From Macrosoma leucophasiata (taxonomy: Eukaryota; Arthropoda; Insecta; Lepidoptera; Hedylidae), in the NCBI GenBank assembly GCA_036365455.1, contig JAWQUS010000002.1:7502001-7566000 (forward strand): a stretch of 64,000 bases of DNA. Direction: 5' to 3'. The position numbers and the translations under genes are program-made. This document shows, in pieces, positions 56,532-64,000 of this stretch. The notes under the pieces are model-generated. The model did not search any database. It was not told the DNA's origin and saw only the letters and a list, made by a program, of their open reading frames with translations. Numbering within the stretch: position 1 is the first letter of the stretch; the number at the start of each line of letters is the position of its first letter.

Positions 56532-57724
56532 ATGGGTCACGCAAACATATGGTATTCTCATCCCCGGAGATACGGTCAAGGATCCCGTTCATGGTATGTA
56601 CATTGTTCTTGAGTTACTCTATGTTCTCCCTATGAAACACGTGCAATCGGTGGCCATCACGTTGATACATTTTCAGCGTCGTTTTCCATTTCCATAACCA
56701 TTCCCTATTTTACAGCCGCGCTTGCTCCAACCGTCACGGGCTAATTCGTAAATATGGATTGAACATCTGCAGGCAATGTTTCAGAGAGTATGCTCATGAC
56801 ATCGGATTCAAAAAGGTATGACTTATAATCAATTATAACCTATAAAAGCTTAAATTAGGCGCATAGTAAAGTATACAATAATTCCAACGCTAGTAAAGAT
56901 ATTCACTTCTCACCTAACATAATGGAAACAAAACTAAGTCACGGCATGTAAATTTGTAGGTAAGTATATAAAGATGTCTTGAAATTGGCACAGATGTCTT
57001 GTGAAGGTGTATATATAATTATTATTATGTGCTTAAAGTTTCCTAAATTATTATCATAAAGGAATGGTTGTACCAACCATGATCTTCCACCAACAGCTCA
57101 AAGTCAGGCAAATGCTTACTATTTAAAAACTTGCATGTAAAGAAAGGTGTATAATAATATTATACCTCGGTATGTTGAGTTTCAGGAAGAAGTTTTGTTA
57201 CTTTTATAATGAAATAGCTTTTGCGCGTGACTTTGTCCATTTGTCCTTTTCTTAAAGAAAGTGTCCTATGTTACTTTTAATACCTTGAAGAATATGTGTA
57301 CAAAGTTTTATGATGATTGCTTTAGTAGTTTGTGTGAAAGTAAACAAACTTACATTCGTATTTATAATATTATAGTAGATTATTATTTTTCGTACTATAA
57401 TTATCAATGTTTTGTATTTTCGCATTGTTTCGTATTGATTGATGACACCTAGTGTATATTTACCCCCTTGTTCATAAACATAGATTAGAGAAGATGTAAC
57501 TATTTTATACATAATCAGCTGAGTTGTATGGTGAAATGGAGAAGTGATATTAAAATTTAAAAAAATAATAATAAAATAAAATGATTAAAAATAGCGGATT
57601 AGGAACTGTTCAGCTACAACTCTTCTTTTCTTTGTTTATGAACAAAGACCTTAGTACTTAGATATTTTATACTTAAAATAGTACATATTAAAGTTATTTC
57701 TTTCTCTTGTTTCAGCTCGACTAA
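56532..57724 (+). CDS. RpS29: 40S ribosomal protein S29, three exons
   Basis: Zinc-binding small-subunit ribosomal protein (uS14). Exons 56532-56593, 56716-56815 and 57716-57724; 171 nt, 56 aa, the universal length. Visible: [20 protein letters not shown], Cys pairs CRAC and CRQC that form the zinc site, and the ending DIGFKKLD. The last exon codes only Leu-Asp-stop. All junctions GT-AG. The third exon follows a 900-bp intron with a good polypyrimidine tract. No defects; certain to be the functional gene or a very young copy, and the introns exclude a processed pseudogene. Confidence 0.97.
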
Positions 57725-57837
57725 ATGTTTGGAGTTTAAGTAAATATAAGTTTTGAAAACCCAACATCTTCATTTTTATTCTATAACATTCCATTTATTC
57801 ATACACCTGTTTATTGAGGTTCTTTTTTATTGGGTAT

Positions 57838-57935
57838 ACATAAGTTATGGCTTGTCTTAAGACAGCACTAGTTTACTACCTACTTAATCGGGCAATCAGA
57901 AAGTACAGAGTGCCCTTAGCCTGTTGTCTATTAAC
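57838..57935 (-). repeat. Jockey-type LINE 3' UTR scrap
   Basis: gacagcactagtttactacc...atcgggcaatcagaaagtac matches 46835-46900, the 3' UTR of the jockey copy, same orientation; strongly diverged. Confidence 0.5.
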
Positions 57936-58168
57936 CTTTCAAGGATCATACGGCCACCGGCGGCGAGACAATTGAATTTCAATTGTCATATTTTTCTCGT
58001 GTCTGTAGGGTTTTAAGGTGAGAAAAATTATGTGGGACACAATGATCCTGTTTATTTAACTCCTAGGGTCAATACGCCTGTTTGCCGTCCACCGCCTATT
58101 TTCGTCCATATGCTAGTCTGTTTGTAAACTACATCGTGAAATAAGTCTCATAATGCATTCAGAAACAC

Positions 58169-58642
58169 AAAGGAGATGTTGCGAGCTCGGCTCTGGTTCG
58201 TACACGTCCACAAAAAATGGGTAAATTAAAGAAGAATCCGAAAAAAATACAATTAATTTATTCAAGAATATATTTTAGAGTTACAACCACATTTAATTCA
58301 AACGATTTTATCATTTTCAACTATGTTAAACATGGCGGCGATACAGTCAACACTTGGGATCAATCGATTTTGATAGTATTTAGAAAATATTACTTTTTTC
58401 TCCAAGTACTTTAAAATCAAATACAATTTAAAAAATGATATGTCAAAATGACATCGCTCGCCATATTCGCCATGTTAGTTTTGAGTTGCAATTCTTACTG
58501 CAAATAATGTTTTGTAACTGCAAACAAAGTTAAACAAGTGAAAATATGCAGTAAAAAACGTTTTTATATTGATTTTGCCTGTTTAATGATATTGTGTACA
58601 ATACATGGCCGGAGGTCCATACATTTTGGCAACATCTCCTTT
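58169..58642 (+). mobile_element. MITE with AAAGGAGATGTTGC ends, copy 2
   Basis: 474 bp; opposite orientation to 37640-38115 and about 95% alike by eye. The left end reads AAAGGAGATGTTGC and the right end is its complement. Carries a 65-codon frame (58217-58414) that corresponds to the one in copy 1. Confidence 0.75.
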
Positions 58643-59419
58643 ATACATGTGAGAACTTAAACATTTCAGGAACACGCAAACATAAACAAACATACAAATA
58701 TGCCCTACAAGCAGATTATAAGTAGCAAAAAAAACATTAATCTGTCCCCACAAACGAACAGTGAATAAGTGTTGTTTTTTGTTAAAAAAATGGTGGCGAG
58801 CTACATCTTACGCGGCAAGTATCTCGTGTTAAATTGTATTTTTCAGAGTCTTATGTTTTGAAGATGTTGTTCATAAAGTATAGGACACAAAATAGTTTAT
58901 TTGTCTACGAAAATGCATTTTAAATATAAAAATCGAGTGGACGGATAACCGGACCTTATATTTTACAACAAATCCCTTTTTTCGTCCGGGTGGACGAAAA
59001 ATAGGTTTGGCTGAGCCAATTAGGTTCCTTATACATTTATTGTTTCATATGAATAACATGAAATAAAATAATGAATTTGAACTGTATTGGATTCATAGAA
59101 GGTTCTTTCCTATTTTCGTCCGCGTTTTATCGTATTGTACAGTTAATACGTTGATTAAAATATCATGTGGACGAAAACCGGAATTTTGTAAACAGGGTAA
59201 CAGTTTCCGACCAGTCCATACAATGACACGTGGACGGAATCTGGACATGCTATGAACACCAGCCACAGTTTTCGTCCATCCGCTTTCGGTTTATCTAATG
59301 AGAGTCAGTTAAACAAGGAAAACGGTTCTTGGCCTTCTACAATGATAGAAAATGATAGTATCTGCTCAAGTACATGATGAGTTTCTTGAAGCAAGTACGC
59401 CCCAAGATTCCTTATCAAC

Positions 59420-60070
59420 TTTACATCTTATGCCTGGGAGTTATCTCGACGTAGGATCCATTGTTTCTTGGGATGATATCCCTATAATGCCATGTCCGGA
59501 TGAAATAATATTAGAATCTCAAGGGCTATACACTCGGGGATAGGAGTTTCTAATGGCATAATAGCGAGAAAGCCCGCGCGGAGCTTGAGATTAGTCGCTC
59601 GTGATGGTGAAACAGGTGCCGCATCTCTCGACACCCCGAGCCTCTCACGCCAGTGTTGTCCCCCGTCGTCCATCGGATTAGCTGTTTGGGGGGCCCACCA
59701 TGGAGAGGCGAGTCACCGCCTGCCTAAAGTAGGATTCAGTAATATGAGATGTATACTATACAGGTGCCGGATCTCCATAGACCCAGCCAGCTAATCCCCC
59801 AAATTCACCCATATACGAGACGTGCCAAACAATGGGAAAGGCACATTGTTTGGCACGTCAATTAAATTACAATAGTCCCATGTGTACTGCAAGGCCTGTC
59901 TGTGTCTGTATTAACTATTGATGCAGAGAGAGGTCCCGCCGAATGCAACCCATTACAAAGTAGATTAAAATTCTGGAAAGGGGCTCTACGTGCTGGACCC
60001 CCCATGTCCCTGCGCAAGCCTGACAAAGGTCCGGGGATCAAATTGGACTCCGTGCTGATGAAAGACATAA
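59420..60070 (-). repeat. Unclassified dispersed repeat, copy 2
   Basis: Inverted relative to copy 1 (19510-20115): starts gttatctcgacgtaggatcc, includes cacgccagtgttg, gacccagccagct, and ends with ggaaaggggctctacgtg and the tccgtgctg region. At the position of a short palindrome in the other copies it has a perfect hairpin (59819-59859). Confidence 0.6.
59819..59859. repeat. Perfect 16-bp hairpin in repeat copy 2
   Basis: GACGTGCCAAACAATG (59819-59834) and its exact complement (59844-59859), loop 9. Confidence 0.85.
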
Positions 60071-60142
60071 TGATAATTCACCATCCCCCATGACAAGAAT
60101 CTCGTGAAAGCTGAAAAGGATAAGGAATTAAAATATCTGGAC

Positions 60143-61184
60143 TTAGCTCACGAGATTGTCAGCACGTAGCATGTGGATTCGGCGATCATTGTACCGATAG
60201 TCGTCTCGGTGAACGGCCTTATTGCCAGCCGACCAACATCTTAAGAGGCTCACGCTGGGCGGCTGGGTTTTTGGCATTTGGCAGTCCTCTCGTGATGTTA
60301 ACCTAACATTGCATAAAGAATTCTGAAGAGACCGAAACAGGTGGAAATCTGAAGGTGCAAGGTTAGGACTATACGGCGGATGCATTAACACCTCCCAGCC
60401 AAACTCTCTTAATTTTTGCTGAGTGGCTATAGATGTGTGAGGTCTAGCGTTATTATGATGGAACACCACACCCTTTCTGTTGATCAATTCCGGCCGCTTT
60501 CTCTCAACTTCTTGCTTTAATCTCATCAGTTGTTCGCAGTAGAGTTCAGAATCGATAGTCCTGCCTGGTGGTATTAGCTCATAATGAATCATGCCCTTCC
60601 AATCCCACCACACACAACATCACCTTATTGCGAGTTAACCCGGGTTTTGCCACAGTCTGTGAAGCCTGACCGGCCTTTGACCACGACCTTTTTCGTACGT
60701 TCTTGTCGTACGTGATCCACTTTTCATCACCAGTTATCAGCTTCTTCAAAAATGATTTGGTTTCATTACGACGTAATAAAGAATCACAAATGAGTACACG
60801 GTTCATTAGGTTTCTTTCAGTGAGCTCGTGAGGTATCCAAGTATCGAGCTTTTTTTTGTACCCAGCTTTTTTCAAATGTGCCAAAACTGTTTTGTGATCA
60901 ATTCTCAGTTCTTCAGCTACGTCGTAACTACTGATATGTCGATCTTGCTCCACTTTTTCAAAAATGGCATCCATTTTATCCGTAATAGGGCGACCAGAGC
61001 GAGGTGCATCTTTGACATCAAAATTTCCGGATTGAAAACGCTGAAACCAAATTTGTGCTACTCTCACAGACACTGCACTAGGTCCATAAACATCGCAAAT
61101 TTTTTTCGCGGCTTGCGTTGCATTTTTACCTTTTTTGTAGTAAAATTTAAAAATGTATCGAATTTCTTTATTATATTCACTCAT
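60143..61184 (-). pseudogene. Mariner transposase pseudogene
   Basis: DD34D-type mariner transposase in two overlapping frames (61184-60579 and 60613-60143). The N-terminal helix-turn-helix is well kept (MSEYNKEIRYIFKFYYKKGK, VAQIWFQRFQSG, DAPRSGRPITD, SSYDVAEEL), as are the linker WIPHEL and first catalytic Asp (ITGDEKW). A frameshift near 60600 interrupts the core. The second catalytic position reads HHNNARPH, where active mariners have Asp in this motif; the third is present (YSPNLAPSDFHLF). The C-terminus after LTSREDCQ is abnormal. Three independent lesions make it dead. Mariner TIRs were not found. Confidence 0.88.
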
Positions 61185-61669
61185 CTTGACAGTACGAAAA
61201 ACAAATGAAAATCACACATTTGCCTAATTTGAATTTGGAATTATGTTCTTTAAAATTTTAACTTTCAATGATACCGAAACCAACCAGATACAAATACTAC
61301 AGCCAAAGAGATTTTATTACAAGTTCATTTTATTACATACTATAATGCGAAAAGACTTTTTCCCCAACCTATTATATATATATTTGTTTTTGATAATTAT
61401 ATAGGTATGTAAAAAATATGAAATAAGTTTCAAAATAGATAAGAGAAATAATAATAATATCAAGGCAGAGCAGCTTGTGGCGAGCTGTTGGTGAGTAGCG
61501 ACACCGACACCACCCCCTACCATCATCTCGAGTTCCTCCGAGAGAACTGGGATCCGCCTCGTCCGCCACACAGAGGTACGGCTGGAAGGAGCATCAGATC
61601 TCTCACCTCGGGCTTGCCTTCATTGGCCGGTCAGAGTGGGGCGCTAGAGGTATGGCCCTTGCAGAAATT

Positions 61670-62150
61670 TGCAGAGCCATACACTCGGAGGTGGAATTGT
61701 CTAATAGCATAATAGCGGGGAAGCCCGCTCTTGAGATTACTCACTGATGGTAAAATCGGTGCCGCACCTCTCCACACCCCCAGTCTCTCACGCCAGTGTT
61801 GACCCCCGTCGACTACCGGGTTGGCTGTTTGGCCCACTAAGGAGAGGCGAGTCACCAATTCAATAATGTGAGATGTTGAATATAGGCAAGTGCCGGATTC
61901 TCACTCCATAGGCCCAGCCAGCTAGTCCGTTTGTAGTAGTAAGTTTGGCGAGTCATTTAGGTATCATTATGTACAATAGTCCCACGTATTCTGCGGGGTC
62001 TGTCTGTGTTTGTATTAACTATTGATGCAGTCAGAGAGAGGTCCCGCCGAATATAACCCATTACAAAGTAGATCAAAATTCTGGAAAGGGTATCTACGTG
62101 TTCGACATCCCCATGTCCCCGCGCAAGCCTGACGAAGGTCCGGATTAATA
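61670..62150 (-). repeat. Unclassified dispersed repeat, copy 3
   Basis: Same orientation as copy 2, placed on the other side of the mariner pseudogene; includes ataatagcggggaagcccg, ggcccagccagctagtcc, tattctgcggggtctgtctg and ctacgtgttcgacatcccc. Confidence 0.6.
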
Positions 62151-62572
62151 TAATTTCCGAGTAAGATTATGTTAAAATGTAACTTTTATGCATTTTAAAT
62201 TACTGATAATTGTATATAAATAATGAGTGTTTAACGTCGATTTTTAAAAAAGTTTGATAAGAATATGTTTACCCACCCCAAGTACCTATTATAAGCTAGC
62301 AAGCATCCAAAAAAAATGTTTATACTGATTACCACGACTGATTATTGTCGATAAATAAATTAAGGTTGATTTGAAACTGTTTTTTGATAAAATACTTTGT
62401 TTTTTTCTGAAATTCTGGGTTTTAAAAAGTGGACGAAAACTGGACATGAGCTGGACGAAAACTAGATTTAGTGGACAAAAACTGGGGAAATCGCTATAAT
62501 GCTAGTTTTATATTTATTAAAAAAGAATGGTTAGCTTAACTGTAATTAGGTAAACACTGTAATTAGGTTTAA

Positions 62573-62868
62573 CTGGTGGTAGAGCTCCAGTGACGGAGCT
62601 CGCGGGCGTAGGCACCACCGCATTACCTAATATACTTGCCGCTAAATGGTAGTGTTCAACACTATCGTGTTCCGGTCAGGTGGTAATGTACGGCCCTGTA
62701 ATTTCCGGCACAGAGGCATAAGACCTTAGGCCTCAGGAGTGGTAACGCATCTGCATTTTGACCTTGGTCTTTGTGTGGGTGTCTATAGGCTGCAGTCATC
62801 ACTTAACATCAATGTGAACTGCATGCTTGTTTACCACTTCCATTACATAAAAAAAAAAAAAAAAAAAA
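62573..62868 (+). repeat. SINE-like repeat, copy 7 (young)
   Basis: Full length with a 20-base A tail and very close to copy 8 at 63366. Confidence 0.7.
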
Positions 62869-62893
62869 CTATACTCCATAGGCCCAGCCAGCT

Positions 62894-62940
62894 ATCTTTA
62901 TGGATGTCATATATACACTATATATGACATCCATAAAGAT
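62894..62940. repeat. Perfect 22-bp hairpin with 3-nt loop
   Basis: ATCTTTATGGATGTCATATA TA (62894-62915), loop CAC, exact complement 62919-62940. It directly follows ccataggcccagccagct, the same motif that precedes the hairpin at 59819 and the variable region in the other copies of the unclassified repeat. Confidence 0.85.
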
Positions 62941-63326
62941 AAACGTGGGTTTCATTAAGTAACTGTAACATTTTTGTTTTACCTGTCAAACTAGACAACT
63001 CCACTAATTGGACGATAACCAGCGTATTGACCCTATATTTTAAGCAGCTAAAACAAGCTTATGTAATAGGAACTTATTTCGTGAGATTAGGACCATCCAA
63101 GACTATACAGATTGTTTAATGAAACACAAAGTAATAAATAAACATGTTTATTGGTACAAAAATATAAAAGTATAAACATTTTCCTAAAGCTTTAACTATT
63201 TCACCAATACTATCTTGAAGTCTTCAAAATTTCACCCAAGACTCTGAAATGCGAACAGAAAGTTTTATTTTAATATGTAGTGTATGAGAAAACAAAATAG
63301 CATAAAATTAAATAATTATCAACCGC

Positions 63327-63720
63327 TAGCTGACCCGGCAAACTTTGCATTGCCTCAGATTCTTACTGGTGGTAGAGCTCCAGTGACGGAGCTCGCCGGC
63401 GTAGGCACCATCGCATTACCTAATATACTTGCCGCTAAATGGTAGTGTTCAGCACTATCGTGTTCCGGTCAGGTGGTAATGTACGGCTCTGTAATTTCCG
63501 GCACAGAGGCATAACACCTTAGGCCTCAGGAGTGATAACGCATCTGCATTGTGACCTTGGTCTTTGTGTGGGTATCTATAGGCTGCAGTCATCACTTAAC
63601 ATCAATGTGAACTGCATGCTTGTTTGCCACTTCTATTACATAAAAAAAAAAAGATTGAAATAATGTATCAAAGATTTGATAGGATACGGACTATTTGTAT
63701 GGGAATATTAAATTATGGTT
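63327..63720 (-). mobile_element. Helitron-like repeat (CTAGCTGACCCGGCAAA family), 3'-part copy with nested SINE
   Basis: gctagctgacccggcaaactttgcattgcctcag, then a SINE (63366-63652), then tcaaagatttgataggatacggactatttgtatggg, which continues the family as seen at 27782 and 34980-35093. Truncated at about 63720. Confidence 0.55.
63366..63652 (+). repeat. SINE-like repeat, copy 8 (young, nested)
   Basis: Full-length with an A tail; gatt appears on both sides (cagatt / aagatt), compatible with a short duplication. Confidence 0.7.
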
Positions 63721-63721
63721 T

Positions 63722-64000
63722 TTAGGGTTCCGTACCTTAAAAGGAACCCTTATAGGATCACTCGTGCGTCTGTCTGTCTGTCTGTCTGTCCGTCCGTCTG
63801 TCACAGCCAATTTGCTCCGAAACTACTCGACCGATTGAGTTGAAATTTGATGAATATATGTAAATTGGTGACCCAAAGATGAACACGTCAAGTAAAATAA
63901 TAAATTTTGAACAGGTTTTTTAATTTTCTGATTTACACCCCGAAAGTGGCCCACTTTCGGGGTGTAAATCAGAAAATTAAAAAAAAATCGTAAAGTGTGT
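63722..64000 (+). repeat. GGGTTCCGTACC / (TCTG)n repeat, right part cut by window end
   Basis: tagggttccgtacctt, aaggaacccttataggatca, a TCTG run, then accgattgagttgaaattt: a repeat type seen widely in Lepidoptera. Ends in a 69-nt near-perfect palindrome (63916-63984). Confidence 0.55.

Larger units (their letters stand above)
58066..63033. mobile_element. ~5-kb TIR element with GGACGAAAA subterminal motifs, filled by later insertions
   Basis: Ends GGGTCAATACGC (58066-58077) and its exact complement (63022-63033), flanked by TA on both sides; similarity continues inward (TGTTTGCCGTCCA / TGGTTATCGTCCA). Eight exact copies of GGACGAAAA or its complement lie at 58099, 58979, 58992, 59113, 59169, 59269, 62431 and 62453, in the outer parts only. 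The middle is occupied by a MITE, two copies of an unclassified repeat, a mariner pseudogene and a SINE. No own transposase is recognised. The unity of the element is an inference from ends and motifs. Confidence 0.6.

Overview
The window is a stretch of insect nuclear chromosome, most likely from a moth or butterfly (Lepidoptera). It is AT-rich. Its genes are split by GT-AG introns, and intergenic and intronic DNA is packed with repeats of lepidopteran type: Helitron-like ends with GCTAG termini, a poly(A)-tailed SINE-like family, jockey and RTE non-LTR fragments, mariner, hAT and many MITEs. No genus can be named from the sequence alone.

Five protein-coding genes can be read with confidence. 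(1) Rpt2 (26S proteasome ATPase; + strand, nine exons, 504-9149, 439 aa). (2) Presenilin (Psn; + strand, nine coding exons, 20455-26976, 484 aa). (3) A hemomucin/APMAP-type strictosidine-synthase-like membrane protein (- strand, six coding exons, 45053-30049, 648 aa) with a long Lys/Pro/Glu/Thr-rich tail. (4) A single-exon p24/TMED cargo receptor (+ strand, 40151-40867) nested in the 11-kb fourth intron of gene 3 on the opposite strand. (5) RpS29 (+ strand, three exons, 56532-57724, 56 aa). A small secreted peptide gene (- strand, 10815-10531) is likely. One 113-residue open frame (55025-54684) remains unassigned.

Layout: 1-9.3 kb is Rpt2, with a TIR element in intron 2, an RTE-like LINE fragment in intron 6 and a MITE in intron 7. 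9.3-20.4 kb is a transposon cluster. Its core is a jockey-like LINE whose 3' region holds an LTR retrotransposon and a 2.4-kb DNA transposon with an intact 595-aa gene; the stack is bounded by a 10-bp target duplication. 20.4-27.3 kb is Psn. 27.3-45.1 kb is repeats and the hemomucin-like gene with its nested TMED gene. 45-55 kb has almost no genes and includes a deleted jockey element, a LINE 5' end and a 3.0-kb hAT-type element with an 8-bp duplication. 56.5-57.7 kb is RpS29. 58-63 kb is a roughly 5-kb TIR element with subterminal GGACGAAAA motifs, filled with later insertions including a dead mariner.

The host genes belong to unrelated housekeeping functions (proteolysis, intramembrane cleavage, ER-Golgi transport, translation) and do not form a pathway. 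The most unusual object is the LTR retrotransposon at 12105-15791: near-identical LTRs and an exact -1 frameshift heptamer, but a pol frame from which the reverse transcriptase domain and the first part of integrase are missing while the reading frame stays open.
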